Shown in pieces: positions 24,482 through 34,150 of a stretch of DNA of 64,000 nucleotides. The position numbers were made by a program, and so were the translations under genes. Position 1 is the stretch's first letter, and each line of letters opens with the position of its first letter. Origin of the DNA: Halolamina litorea (lineage in GTDB: Archaea; Halobacteriota; Halobacteria; Halobacteriales; Haloferacaceae); NCBI RefSeq assembly GCF_026616205.1, contig NZ_JANHGR010000002.1:1-64000 (forward strand). The letters are read 5' to 3'. The notes beneath the pieces were generated by a model. It was given only the letters and a program-made list of their open reading frames with translations. It ran no database searches and was not told the DNA's origin.

Positions 24482-25315
24482 ATGCGCGTGCTGGTCACCG
24501 GCTCGGAAGGTCGCGTCGCCTCGGGAATCAAGGAGCACCTCGACACCGAGGACTCGGAGTACGAGTTCGTCTACCTCGACCGCGAGGACGCCCCGGACGT
24601 GGACCACGTCGGCGACGTGGCCGACTACGAGGCCATCCGCCCGGCGTTCGACGGCGTCGACGCGGTGGTCCACCTCGCGGCCAACCCCACCACCGAGGCG
24701 TCGTGGGAGTCGGTCCAGCAGAGCAACCTCGCGGGCACCCGGAACGTCCTCGAAGCCGCCGACGACGCCGAGGTCGAGCGAGTCCTCTTTGCGTCCTCAA
24801 TTCACGCCGCCGGGATGTGGGAGGAGGAGGGCAAGCCCGACGTGTACGACCTGGACGACGACACCAACGTCACCGTCGACGACGACGAGCGTCCCGACTC
24901 CTACTACGGCGTCTCGAAAGCCTACGGTGAGGACATGGGTCGGTTCTACGTCGAGACCCGGGAGTACCCCAAGCGCTTCTACGCGGCCCGGATCGCCAGC
25001 GTCCGCGGCGGCCTCTACGACAACCCCTACGGCGACGCCGAGAAGGGCGTCGAGAACGGCGACTGGGAGCGCGGCAGCGAGGCCTACACCGAGCAGGTCA
25101 AGCGCCTCAAGGGGACGTGGCTCTCCCTGCGGGACTGGGCGCAGTTGGTCGACCTCTGCCTGACCGACGAGGACACCGAGTTCGGCATCTTCTTCGCCAC
25201 GAGCGACAACCCTCGAAGCTGGTTCGACCTGGAACACACCAAGGACCTGCTGGGGTACGAGCCGGAAGACAGCGGGAGCGACTGGCAGTCCCCGCCCCAG
25301 GAGCTGCTGGAGTAA
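24482..25315 (+). CDS. NAD-dependent epimerase/dehydratase (extended SDR)
   Basis: The 277-residue protein has the Rossmann motif VLVTGSEGRVASGI at the N-terminus, the acidic DVADYEAIRPAFDGVDAVVHLAA segment split by the usual NAD contacts, FASSIHAAG, and the catalytic YYGVSK (Tyr-x3-Lys). The C-terminal substrate domain is short. It resembles both sugar-nucleotide epimerases and the haloarchaeal NAD-dependent glucose-6-phosphate dehydrogenase Azf; I cannot separate these from sequence alone. GCTTATCC at 24451-24458 is its promoter. Confidence 0.85.
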   Translation: MRVLVTGSEGRVASGIKEHLDTEDSEYEFVYLDREDAPDVDHVGDVADYEAIRPAFDGVDAVVHLAANPTTEASWESVQQSNLAGTRNVLEAADDAEVERVLFASSIHAAGMWEEEGKPDVYDLDDDTNVTVDDDERPDSYYGVSKAYGEDMGRFYVETREYPKRFYAARIASVRGGLYDNPYGDAEKGVENGDWERGSEAYTEQVKRLKGTWLSLRDWAQLVDLCLTDEDTEFGIFFATSDNPRSWFDLEHTKDLLGYEPEDSGSDWQSPPQELLE

Positions 25316-25663
25316 GTCGGTTCTCGGTCGGGTTTCGTTTTAGCGGGGTTCGGTGTGACGGCACAGCGACCGCGAACGTCGCCGCGGAGGGAGCATGGCT
25401 ACTGGGACCGCACAGTGGGGCGGTCGCGGTGGACGCTCGCGCTCGCCAGCGTCGGCGAGCGCGGGGGGAGGAGTGGGGATTCGGGGCTGTTCCGGGCCCC
25501 GTGCCCGGAACCCGGCGGTTCCAGTGGTCATGCGTCGAGATGCTGTCGCTGCTGCCGGTCGAGTCGTCGGGGGTCGAGAAGGCCACGTAGCCGAGTCCCC
25601 GTCTTCCCACGCAACATGGCCGCGAACTGAGGAACTATACGGCCACGACTGTCACACCACCGT
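25316..25663. other. Intergenic region with inverted-repeat element
   Basis: No protein gene can be supported in this 348-bp gap. It holds a TATA-like GTTTTAGC at 25336-25343, the 141-bp inverted-repeat element listed separately, two further hairpins (25438-25463, 10-bp arms; TTCCGGGC/GCCCGGAA at about 25490-25510), and the cupin promoter ACTATACGG at 25633-25641. Confidence 0.65.
25393..25533. repeat. Inverted-repeat element, copy B
   Basis: The ends are 19-bp imperfect inverted repeats matching at 16 of 19 positions: GCATGGCTACTGGGACCGC at 25393-25411 and the reverse complement of GCATGACCACTGGAACCGC at 25515-25533. The right end plus 14 flanking bases recurs at 8783-8815. The layout is like a small non-autonomous mobile element or a structured RNA locus. 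No flanking target duplication is obvious. Confidence 0.5.
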
Positions 25664-26005
25664 ATGGATCACTACGAACCCAACGACGACGACTTCGTCG
25701 AGGCCGTCGACGACGTGCACCTGACCGTCGGCACCAGCGGCGAGGAGACCAGCGTCCAGCACTTCCGCATCGAACCCGGTGCGGCGGTCCCCTCCCACAG
25801 CCACCACCACGAACAGGCCGGCCTGATCACGCAGGGCGAACTCACGTTCGTCCTCGACGACGGCGAGGAGGTCACCGTCGCCGCCGGCGAGTCCTACACG
25901 CTGCTGGGCGATGAGGTCCACGCCGCCGAGAACCGCGGCGACGAGGTCGTCGAGGGGATCGACGTGTTCGCGCCGCCGCGGACGAACCCCGACTGGGCGG
26001 AGTAA
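25664..26005 (+). CDS. Small cupin-domain protein
   Basis: A 113-residue single-domain cupin. The metal-binding motif 1 is SHSHHHEQAGLITQGELTF, with three His and a Glu, and motif 2 ends LLGDEVHAAENRG with a further His. The function is unknown; small cupins of this type are often sugar isomerases, dioxygenases or ligand sensors. It is followed after nine bases by a cation exchanger gene and is probably co-transcribed. The promoter ACTATACGG is about 27 nt upstream. Confidence 0.88.
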   Translation: MDHYEPNDDDFVEAVDDVHLTVGTSGEETSVQHFRIEPGAAVPSHSHHHEQAGLITQGELTFVLDDGEEVTVAAGESYTLLGDEVHAAENRGDEVVEGIDVFAPPRTNPDWAE

Positions 26006-26014
26006 CCCCGCTGG

Positions 26015-27007
26015 ATGGTCGCGGTCCCTCCGCTGCTTGTCGCGGCGGTCCTGTTCCTCGTCGGGATCGCCCTAGTGATCGAGAGCGTCGAGACGTTCGT
26101 CGAAACCGTCGCCGAGGCCGCGCTGGGGCTGGGCGTCTCCACGTTCTTCCTCACGGTCCTGCTCGCCGGCGTCGACCTGGAGAACGCCGTGCTCGGGGTC
26201 GCGGCGATGACCGGCGACCTCCCGGGGGTCGCGCTGGGGACCGTCTTCGGCGAGGCGCTGTTCGTCCTCGGTGCCGCCGTCGGGCTCGCGGGTCTCGTTG
26301 CCCCCTTCGAGATCCGCGTGCCGCGGGTGTACATCCTGCTGATGGTCGTTTCGCCGGCGCCGATGCTGCTGCTCTCGCTCGACGGGACGCTCTCTCGGTT
26401 CGACGGGGCCGTCCTCGTCGGGCTGTTCGTCCCGTTCGTCGTCGCCGTCTACTGGCTGGAAACCCGGACCGACGTGCAGTTCCTCGCCGCCGAGGCCGTC
26501 GAGGAAGCGCTGGAGGAGGAAAACGAGCGGGAGGACGGCGAGCACGAGGGGTCGGGGTCCGACCGGGGCCTCCGTGCGCTCGCGGTCCCGCTGCTCGCGG
26601 TCGTCGGGATGACCGTCGGCTCCGAGTTGGCTGTGCGCGGTGCGCGGGACCTCCTCGGCGCTGTCGGGCTCTCGGGGCTGGCCTTCGGCGCGACGGCGAT
26701 GAGCTTCATCGCGTCGCTGGAGGAACTGTTCCTCACCGTCGAGCCGGTTCGGCAGGGTCGCCCCCATCTCGGCGTCGGCAACGTCGTCGGCAGCATGGCC
26801 TTTTTCGTCACCGCCAACGCGGGCGTCGTCGCCCTGCTGGCGCCGCTGGACGTGGGCGGGAGCGTGATGACCGTCCACTGGCCGTTCCTGCTCGGCCTGC
26901 TCGCCGGCGTCGTCGCGCTGTTCGCCCGCGGAAAGGTCGATCGGCCGGCGGGGGCGCTGCTGCTGGCGGGCTACGGCGGCTACTGGGTCGCGAACGTCGT
27001 CGTCTGA
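26015..27007 (+). CDS. Sodium/calcium exchanger family membrane protein
   Basis: The 330-residue protein has about ten membrane helices in two halves around an acidic cytoplasmic loop (EEALEEENEREDGEHEG, about residues 165-185). This is the CaCA antiporter layout. The second alpha-repeat is recognisable (FGATAMSFIASLEELFLTV and GNVVGSMAFFVTANAGVV), with the cation-site Glu pair. The first (VETVAEAALGLGVSTFFLTV and GTVFGEALFVLGAAVG) is more divergent. Ion specificity cannot be read. It is the second gene of the cupin operon. Confidence 0.82.
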   Translation: MVAVPPLLVAAVLFLVGIALVIESVETFVETVAEAALGLGVSTFFLTVLLAGVDLENAVLGVAAMTGDLPGVALGTVFGEALFVLGAAVGLAGLVAPFEIRVPRVYILLMVVSPAPMLLLSLDGTLSRFDGAVLVGLFVPFVVAVYWLETRTDVQFLAAEAVEEALEEENEREDGEHEGSGSDRGLRALAVPLLAVVGMTVGSELAVRGARDLLGAVGLSGLAFGATAMSFIASLEELFLTVEPVRQGRPHLGVGNVVGSMAFFVTANAGVVALLAPLDVGGSVMTVHWPFLLGLLAGVVALFARGKVDRPAGALLLAGYGGYWVANVVV

Positions 27008-27049
27008 AAAACCGGGCTCGGTAGTTCGCGTATGCGGGTTCGAGAGTGT

Positions 27050-27141
27050 TCCCACGGCGAAGCCGTGGGAGCGGGAGAAGCCGGCCGAGGCCGGCTTCCG
27101 GATGTTCTGACGGGCGCCGCCGTCAGAGGTCGTGACCTCGA

Positions 27142-27153
<12 letters not shown>
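27050..27153. terminator. Cluster of four hairpins between convergent genes
   Basis: Successive inverted repeats are 27050-27070 (9-bp arms, GAA loop), 27077-27098 (10-bp arms, 2-nt loop), 27106-27127 (8-bp arms), and 27126-27139 (6-bp arms). An alternative pairing of 27134-27140 with 27147-27153 reaches over the icd stop codon. They fill most of the gap between the exchanger and icd and could terminate transcription from both sides. Confidence 0.55.
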
Positions 27154-28404
<1,251 letters not shown>

Positions 28405-28560
28405 AGCAGGGAAGATGTCTCAGAGGCAGCCCATAGGCCTGCCGTTCTGCGCTGCGGTGGTGTGGCGACGGGGGGTCTCCACCGCCGGCGCGCGACCGGC
28501 CTCCCGGCGTCCCCGACCGCTTCCCGTGGATTGATGCGTGCGCCCGACGCGCAGGCAGCC

Positions 28561-29409
28561 ATGCGCATCATCGTCCACGGCGGCGCCGGCGGGAAGCCCG
28601 ACGAACCCGAACCCCGACAGGCAGTGCTCGACGAGGCCGCGGAAGCGGGCGCGGCCGAGTCCGACCCGGTCGACGCCGTCGAGGCGGCGGTGAACGTCCT
28701 CGAAGCCGACGACCGCTTCAACGCCGGCTACGGCGGCGCGGTCCAGTCCGACGGTGCGGTCCGGACCGACGCCGGCGTGATGACCTCCGACCGCGAGACC
28801 GGCGCCGTCGCCAGCATGGACGGCGTCCGCGACGCGGTATCGGCCGCACGGGTCGTGATGGAGGAGACCCCCCACATCTTCGTCAGCGGCGAGCACGCCG
28901 TCGACCTCGCGTCCGAGTTCGGCGTCGAGACCGGCGTCGACCTACTCACCCCGGAGAGCCGCGAGGAGTACGAGGACGAGGACCCGCCGACGGCGGGGCC
29001 GAAAGCCCACCTCGAGTGGCTCGAAGAGCGGTTCGGCGGCCACGACACCGTCGGCGCCGTCGCCTTCGAGGACGGCGAGTTCGCCGCCGCGACCTCCACG
29101 GGCGGGCGGTCGTGGGCGCTCGCGGGACGCGTGGGTGACGTTCCACAGGTCGGCTCGGGGTTCTACTGCACGCCGGCCGGCGGCGCCTCCGCGACGGGTG
29201 CCGGCGAGGACATCGCGAAGGTGACGCTGAGCCAGCGCGCCGTCGACAAACTGGAGGACGGCGCCGACGCCCAGACCGCCGCCGACGAGGCCATCGACGA
29301 GTTCGACGAGATCACCGGCTCCTCCGCGGGCGTGATCGTCTGCGGCGAGGAGGCGACCGGCGCGGCGTTCAACTCCGAGGGGATGCAGACGAGTACGGCA
29401 ACGCGGTAG
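28561..29409 (+). CDS. Isoaspartyl peptidase/L-asparaginase (Ntn hydrolase)
   Basis: The 282-residue precursor of the plant-type asparaginase family begins MRIIVHGGAGG. It has FNAGYGGAVQSDGAV and the autocleavage site HDTVGAVAFEDG, where Thr163 becomes the N-terminal nucleophile of the beta chain, followed by a GAGEDIAKVTLSQRAVD segment. It removes isoaspartyl or asparagine residues. An ATG nine codons upstream (28534) is possible, but the chosen one gives the family N-terminus. Confidence 0.92.
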   Translation: MRIIVHGGAGGKPDEPEPRQAVLDEAAEAGAAESDPVDAVEAAVNVLEADDRFNAGYGGAVQSDGAVRTDAGVMTSDRETGAVASMDGVRDAVSAARVVMEETPHIFVSGEHAVDLASEFGVETGVDLLTPESREEYEDEDPPTAGPKAHLEWLEERFGGHDTVGAVAFEDGEFAAATSTGGRSWALAGRVGDVPQVGSGFYCTPAGGASATGAGEDIAKVTLSQRAVDKLEDGADAQTAADEAIDEFDEITGSSAGVIVCGEEATGAAFNSEGMQTSTATR

Positions 29410-29453
29410 GCGACGACGCTCCTCACACAACAGGTCGGCGCGGCTGCCAGCTG

Positions 29454-29531
29454 TCCCGGCACGGTTGCCCGTCACCGTGCTCGGACCCTCTGTCCTGGCA
29501 CGGCTGCCCGTCGCCGTGCGCGGACCCTCTG
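29454..29531 (+). repeat. Two tandem 39-bp repeats, each forming a hairpin
   Basis: Copies at 29454-29492 and 29493-29531 match at 35 of 39 positions. Each contains an inverted repeat: GCACGGT with ACCGTGC in the first and GCACGGC with GCCGTGC in the second. The two copies differ by a paired change that keeps the stem, so the hairpin seems to be what is conserved. They lie between the asparaginase stop and the map promoter, where they may act as terminators. Confidence 0.65.
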
Positions 29532-29570
29532 TCGGAACCTCTTTGCCGCCGACAGGCCAACCGAACAGCC

Positions 29571-30476
29571 ATGACCTATGGCGATCTGAGCGAGGAGGCA
29601 GTCGAGAAGCACCACGAAGCCGGCGAGATTCTCGTCGAAGTGATGAACGAGGCCAAGGAGCTCGTCGAGCCGGGGACGACACACCTCGAAGTCGCCGAGA
29701 CCGCCGAGGCCCGCATCGTCGAACTGGGCGGCGAGCCGGCGTTCCCGGTCAACATCAGTATCGACCACGAGGCCTCCCACGCGACCCCGGAGGCCGACGA
29801 CGAGACGGTCTTCGGCGAGGACGACATGGCCTGTCTCGACATCGGCGTCCACGTCGACGGCTACATCGCCGACGCGGCCATCACGGTCGACTTCTCGGAG
29901 AGCGACGAACTGGTCGAGGCCGCCGAGCAGGCACTCGACGCGGCGCTGGACGAGGTCGAAGCCGGCGCGGAGGTCGGCGTCGTCGGGCAGGCCATCGAGG
30001 ACGTGATCGACGGCTACGGCTACTCGCCGATCCTGAACCTCTCGGGCCACGGACTCGGCCACTACGACGCCCACACGGGGCCGTCTATCCCGAACCGCGG
30101 GGTCGACCGCTCGGTGGAACTCGAAGCCGGACAGGTCGTCGCCATCGAACCGTTCGCCACCGACGGCAGCGGGAAGGTCGGCGAGGGGAGCCACGAACAG
30201 ATCTTCGAACTCCAGCAGGAGCGCTCGGTGCGTGACCGCGCCGCTCGGCAGGCGATGGACCAGATCACCTCGGAGTTCGACGGACTCCCCTTCGCCGCCC
30301 GCTGGCTCGACACCCCGCGGCCGGCGATGGCGCTGCGCCGACTCAAGGCCGACGGCGCCATCACGGGCTACCCCGTGTTGCAGGAGGACGACGGGAACCT
30401 CGTCTCGCAGGCCGAACACAGCCTGATCGTCACCGAGGACGGCTACGAACTCCTGACCGACGGGCTGTTCGAGTAA
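29571..30476 (+). CDS. map: Methionine aminopeptidase, type 2
   Basis: It removes the initiator methionine from nascent proteins. The 301-residue length and the helical insertion near the C-terminus (DQITSEFDGLPFAARWL region) mark the archaeal/eukaryotic type 2. Metal ligands are visible: Asp in CLDIGVHVDGYIADAA (two Asp), His in LSGHGLGHYDAHTG, Glu in VAIEPFATDG, and Glu in SQAEHSLIVTEDG. CTCTTTGCC at 29539-29547 is about 27 nt upstream. Confidence 0.96.
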   Translation: MTYGDLSEEAVEKHHEAGEILVEVMNEAKELVEPGTTHLEVAETAEARIVELGGEPAFPVNISIDHEASHATPEADDETVFGEDDMACLDIGVHVDGYIADAAITVDFSESDELVEAAEQALDAALDEVEAGAEVGVVGQAIEDVIDGYGYSPILNLSGHGLGHYDAHTGPSIPNRGVDRSVELEAGQVVAIEPFATDGSGKVGEGSHEQIFELQQERSVRDRAARQAMDQITSEFDGLPFAARWLDTPRPAMALRRLKADGAITGYPVLQEDDGNLVSQAEHSLIVTEDGYELLTDGLFE

Positions 30477-30645
30477 GCCGGCGGCGCGGCTCCGCGTGTT
30501 TTCGAGAGAGGCGCCCGTCGAGGCCGGTCGGTTCAGCCGACGCTGGCGGGCGTAGTCCACGGCGCCGATTGGCGCCGTCACTTCTGATCCGGCATCGTTC
30601 GTCGTCGGGCCCCCACGCCCGTTCGACGGCCACGTTGCCAGGTAG

Positions 30646-30846
30646 TTACGCGTTGTTCATCCGTGTCGCCGTCTCGGACTCACAGGAGTTGCAGACGGCA
30701 ACCCGGTAGGGCTCTCGGGAGAACTCCGAGTTCTCCTCTTGATCGCTCTCGGTTCGGATCTCGACCCGAACGTCGTGGAGCGTCTCCCCGCCACAGTCCG
30801 CACAGTTTTCCCGAACGCTGTCGGGGTCGGAGGGTTGAGTGGCCAT
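30646..30846 (-). CDS. Small zinc-finger protein
   Basis: The 66-residue acidic protein has two cysteine pairs, CADCGGETLHDV and CNSCESETATRM, forming a zinc ribbon across a charged middle. The promoter GCTTTATGG about 27 nt upstream (30869-30877) supports the start. It is one of a series of small haloarchaeal zinc proteins in this window; function is unknown. The 169 bp between it and map contain a GGCGCC-gatt-GGCGCC hairpin near 30559-30576 and no gene. Confidence 0.78.
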   Translation of the reverse strand: MATQPSDPDSVRENCADCGGETLHDVRVEIRTESDQEENSEFSREPYRVAVCNSCESETATRMNNA

Positions 30847-30933
30847 GCGTCACTCGCTACTCAGAGTAACGCCATAAAGCCGGGGCTAACAGAGCTGACA
30901 GGTATGGCACCGGCTGCCCGAGAACGGATCGGT

Positions 30934-31037
30934 GGCCGGCCCCGGGGAAAACCCCGGTACGTGCCCGGCCCGACCGCCGACCTCCCTGCCCAAGCTATCG
31001 ACTGTGTCACACACATACCGTAGCGGTAGTATATCTC
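30934..31037 (-). promoter_or_regulatory. Candidate promoter, operator and hairpin of a small transcript
   Basis: On the minus strand GAGATATACTACCG (centre about 31032) is a strong TATA block. It is followed by the inverted repeat TACCG-cta-CGGTA (31016-31028), and the nested hairpin CCGGGG-tttt-CCCCGG (30942-30957, extended by GGCCGG/CCGGCC at 30934-30939 and 30964-30969). Together these could make an RNA of roughly 70 nt starting near 31005. No convincing reading frame lies between them. Confidence 0.35.
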
Positions 31038-31046
31038 TTTCGGCAG

Positions 31047-33233
31047 TCAGGGCCGGGGGGGAGTGCCGTCGTAGGCGTCGAGGTCACCGTAGAAGTTCAG
31101 CATCCCGAACTTCAGCTTCTGGGGGTTCATGTCGATGAGTTCGCCGCGCTCCTCCTCGGGGAAGCTCCCGCGGACGGAGTACCGGCCCATGTCCGCGCGG
31201 GTGTAGCGCTTGTCCGCGAGGACGCGGACGCCGAAGTCGTCGGGCGAGCGGATCACCCGGCCGAGCGCCTGCCGGGTCTTGCGGATCGTCGGGATCTCGA
31301 CGGCGTAGCGCCAGCCTGCTTCCTCGCGGTCGCCGTAGGCCCGGTCGTAGGCGTCCTGTACGGCCTCCAGCCGGTCGTCGATATGCGGGTAGGGGACGCC
31401 GACGACGGCGACGGTGCGGGCGTCGTCGCCGTCGAAGCTCACCCCCTCAGCGAGGGTCCCCCAGAGGGAGGTGAACAGCGCGCCGTTCTCGCTACTGACG
31501 AACCGTTCGCGCAGGCCCTCGGTCTCCACGTCGGAGCCGTCGAGCATCAGGCTCGAGTCGCCCGGATCAGCACCGCCCACGGGGTGGCCGGTGCCGCCGA
31601 GGCGCTGGTAGTAGCGCTCGGCCTCGGCGTAGGAGGGGAAAAAGAGGAGGGTGTTCCCGGGCGTGAACTCGATCAGGTCCGAAACGAGCGCCGAGACCTC
31701 CTCCTGTACCTCCGGGTCGCCGCGGTCGCTGGCGAACAGCGGCGGCGTGCCCGCGCTGTAGGTCCGTCGGCGCTCCTCGGGGTAGGCGAGCCCGTACGCC
31801 ATCGTCACCGGATCGTCGAGGCCCAGCACGTCGGCAGCCACGTCGAAGGGCCGCAGCGTCGCGGACATGAGGACGCTCGCGTACACCTCGTCGAACAGCG
31901 CCTCGGTCACCCGCCGGGGGATACAGGTGTACAGTTCGGCACGGCCGTACACCTCGTCGGTCGCCTCGTCGCGCCGGACCGAGACGACGGGGTACTGGCC
32001 CATCTCCGCGTTCTCGTCCATCCAGATCGCGAGGAAGCGGGCGGCCGCGAGCGTCGAACTCTCGGCCCGGGAGGTCGCCTCGCCCTCCTTGTAGGCCTCC
32101 TCGTACTCCTCGTCGATGGCCTCGCCCAGTTGGACCGCCAACTCGATCTCGGTGTCGATCCCGCGTCCCTCGTAGTTCCGGAGGAACGCGAGCGTGAGGT
32201 CGTCTCTGGCGTCGTCGTTGGCGACGGCGATGTCGTGCCAGTTCTCGTCGACCTGCTCGCGTTCGCCGAAGGCGAAGCCGTCCTCGTAGGCCTCGACCAG
32301 CGCGTCCCGGAACGCCCGGATCACGTTCTCGGCGGGGTCGGCCCGGGAGTCGTCGCGGCCCTCGAGTTCGTCGAGCGCGCCCGCGAGGCTGTTCTCGGTC
32401 AGGCTCCGGCTGGCGTGGTCCCGCGCGGCTGACTCGATGTTGTGGGCCTCGTCGAAGACGGTGACGACGCGCTCGGGGTCGCGGTCGAGCCACCGGAAGA
32501 ACTGCTCGCGGATGTTCGGGTCGAGCAGGTGGTGGTAGTTACAGACCACCAGATCGACGGCCTCCATCCCCTCCTTGAGCAGTTCGTAGCCACAGAGGTG
32601 GCGTTCCTCGGCGTAGGCGTAGATCTCCTCTGGCGTCCGGACCCCCTCGTAGAGCCACTCGTAGAACTCGTCGTTGTCGCCGAGCAGGTTGTTGCGGTAG
32701 TGCTCACAGACGTTTGCGCCCTCCACGTCCTCGATGCGCTCCTCGACCTCGTCGAGTTCCTCCATGATCGCCTCGCGGCGCTGGGCGGCGGCGGCGTCGC
32801 CGTCGCGGCTGGCCTCGAGCAGTTCCCGCTGTTGCTGTTCGAGTTCGCGCTTCTCGGCCTCGTCCTCGACCAACTCGCGGGTGGTGTCACGCAGCGTCTG
32901 ACACTCCTGGTAGTCGACCCCGATGTGACACATCGAGGACTTGCCTTTGAACACCACCGCGCGGATCGGCTCCTCGTCGTTGATGGCGCGTGCCTCCTCG
33001 ACGAACTGGCGCATCTGCTGGTGAACGTTCGTCGTGATGACGACGGTGCGGTCCTCCTCGCGGGCGTGTTCGAGCGCCGGGACGAGCGAGGAGAGGGTCT
33101 TGCCGGTCCCCGGGGCGCCCTCGAACAGCACGTCGTCGCCGTCGTCGAGCGCGGCGGCGATGCGGGTCATCGCCTCGCCCTGGTTGGGGTAGGGGCTGTC
33201 GTACGGGAAGAACCGTCGCGTCGTCTCTGCCAC
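31047..33233 (-). CDS. XPD/Rad3-like iron-sulfur DNA helicase
   Basis: The 728-residue superfamily 2 helicase has Walker A GAPGTGKT at 39-46, DEAH near 261, and the C-terminal helicase motifs LFTSLWGTLAEGVSFDGDDA and QALGRVIRSPDDFGVRVLAD. Between Walker A and DEAH are the four cysteines of the 4Fe-4S domain (in SSMCHIG, YQECQTL, ANVCEHY and RHLCGYE), with a long charged coiled insertion between the second and third. It unwinds DNA 5' to 3' and is likely used in repair. It could also be DinG-like; the cysteine pattern favours XPD. Confidence 0.9.
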   Translation of the reverse strand: MAETTRRFFPYDSPYPNQGEAMTRIAAALDDGDDVLFEGAPGTGKTLSSLVPALEHAREEDRTVVITTNVHQQMRQFVEEARAINDEEPIRAVVFKGKSSMCHIGVDYQECQTLRDTTRELVEDEAEKRELEQQQRELLEASRDGDAAAAQRREAIMEELDEVEERIEDVEGANVCEHYRNNLLGDNDEFYEWLYEGVRTPEEIYAYAEERHLCGYELLKEGMEAVDLVVCNYHHLLDPNIREQFFRWLDRDPERVVTVFDEAHNIESAARDHASRSLTENSLAGALDELEGRDDSRADPAENVIRAFRDALVEAYEDGFAFGEREQVDENWHDIAVANDDARDDLTLAFLRNYEGRGIDTEIELAVQLGEAIDEEYEEAYKEGEATSRAESSTLAAARFLAIWMDENAEMGQYPVVSVRRDEATDEVYGRAELYTCIPRRVTEALFDEVYASVLMSATLRPFDVAADVLGLDDPVTMAYGLAYPEERRRTYSAGTPPLFASDRGDPEVQEEVSALVSDLIEFTPGNTLLFFPSYAEAERYYQRLGGTGHPVGGADPGDSSLMLDGSDVETEGLRERFVSSENGALFTSLWGTLAEGVSFDGDDARTVAVVGVPYPHIDDRLEAVQDAYDRAYGDREEAGWRYAVEIPTIRKTRQALGRVIRSPDDFGVRVLADKRYTRADMGRYSVRGSFPEEERGELIDMNPQKLKFGMLNFYGDLDAYDGTPPRP

Positions 33234-33361
33234 GAGCGGTGTTGGGTGGCTATCGGCCTAAAAGGCTCGGGGCTGGACGGGCGAACGCGGCTGCACGGAA
33301 AAAGCCCGCGTGGAAACTCCCCGTGGGCGCCGTTGGCATACCCCTCCGTTTCGACTGGAGA

Positions 33362-33493
33362 TCAGTCGATCAGTTCGACGGCGAGTTCGAGCAGTTCCCC
33401 TTCGCCCTCGCTCTGAAGCAGGACGTAGAGGATTCCCAGCACCACGAGCAGTACGATCGCGGCGATCAGTATCTCGACCAGTCCGATCTCCAT
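33362..33493 (-). CDS. Very small single-helix membrane protein
   Basis: A 43-residue reading frame gives MEIGLVEILIAAIVLLVVLG, continuing with one membrane helix and an acidic tail (EGEGELLELAVELID). The amino-acid pattern, with a clean helix and acidic end, is typical of a real haloarchaeal protein. The plan resembles the pair at 18849-19333 without the coiled coil. It lies alone between the polyprenol kinase-like gene and the XPD gene. Confidence 0.55.
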   Translation of the reverse strand: MEIGLVEILIAAIVLLVVLGILYVLLQSEGEGELLELAVELID

Positions 33494-33535
33494 GTTCGGG
33501 GATACTCGCGGAGGCTCAAGGGCGTGGTGGCCGAC

Positions 33536-34150
33536 TCAGAGCCAGAGCACCGCCTCGATCCCCGCCCCGGCGGCGACGAACACGAGGGTGATCCCCAGCG
33601 CCGCCGCGATGGGGATGGAGGCGTTGTCGTCGATGACGCGGCCGGCGACGACCGGTTTCACGCCGTCGGCGAGGGTCGCCCCGGCAGCGCCGGTGGCCGC
33701 GGCGGCGACGCCGACCGGGAGGCCGACGACGGCGACGGTGAACGGCGCCGCGAGCGCGAAACAGACGAAGAACATCACGCCGAGGACGCCCGCCTGCTTG
33801 GCCGTCCCGGCGTCGTTGTCGCCCAGATAGCCCGAAACCGGGTCGCCGATGGTGAGCATCACCATTCCCGGGAGCGCGACGGCGGGGGTAAACAGCAGCG
33901 CCACGACCGCCTGTGAGTAGGCGTAGAGCGCGTAGCCAGCGACGTTCTCGCGTTCGTACTCGCGGGCCAGTTGGTCGAACAGCGGCCACTCGTAGTCGAG
34001 AACGAGGCGGACGAACTCGAGCGCCGTGACGGCGACGGAGAGGCCGACCAGCAGCAGGCGAACCCCCGGCCAGTCGACCACGCCGAGCAGGTACAGCGCC
34101 GGGATCCCCGTCCCGGAAGCGTGAACCGCGCGGCGCCCGAGTTCGGTCAT
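33536..34150 (-). CDS. Dolichol/polyprenol kinase-like membrane protein
   Basis: The 204-residue protein has about six membrane helices and matches the SEC59/DGK1/VTE5-type CTP-dependent lipid kinase or cytidylyltransferase fold. The characteristic loop is GDPVSGYLGDNDAGTAKQAG, and the N-terminal RRAVHASGTGIPALY block is also typical. It probably phosphorylates a polyprenol or diacylglycerol. Its ATG shares one base with the glyS stop (TAATG), so it is translated with glyS as the last gene of a three-gene operon. Confidence 0.82.
   Translation of the reverse strand: MTELGRRAVHASGTGIPALYLLGVVDWPGVRLLLVGLSVAVTALEFVRLVLDYEWPLFDQLAREYERENVAGYALYAYSQAVVALLFTPAVALPGMVMLTIGDPVSGYLGDNDAGTAKQAGVLGVMFFVCFALAAPFTVAVVGLPVGVAAAATGAAGATLADGVKPVVAGRVIDDNASIPIAAALGITLVFVAAGAGIEAVLWL

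Noticed and set aside
25395-25724. A 109-codon frame starting inside the repeat element
   Set aside because: It runs through two hairpins and into the cupin gene in another frame; the product is Arg/Ser/Gly-rich and non-acidic.
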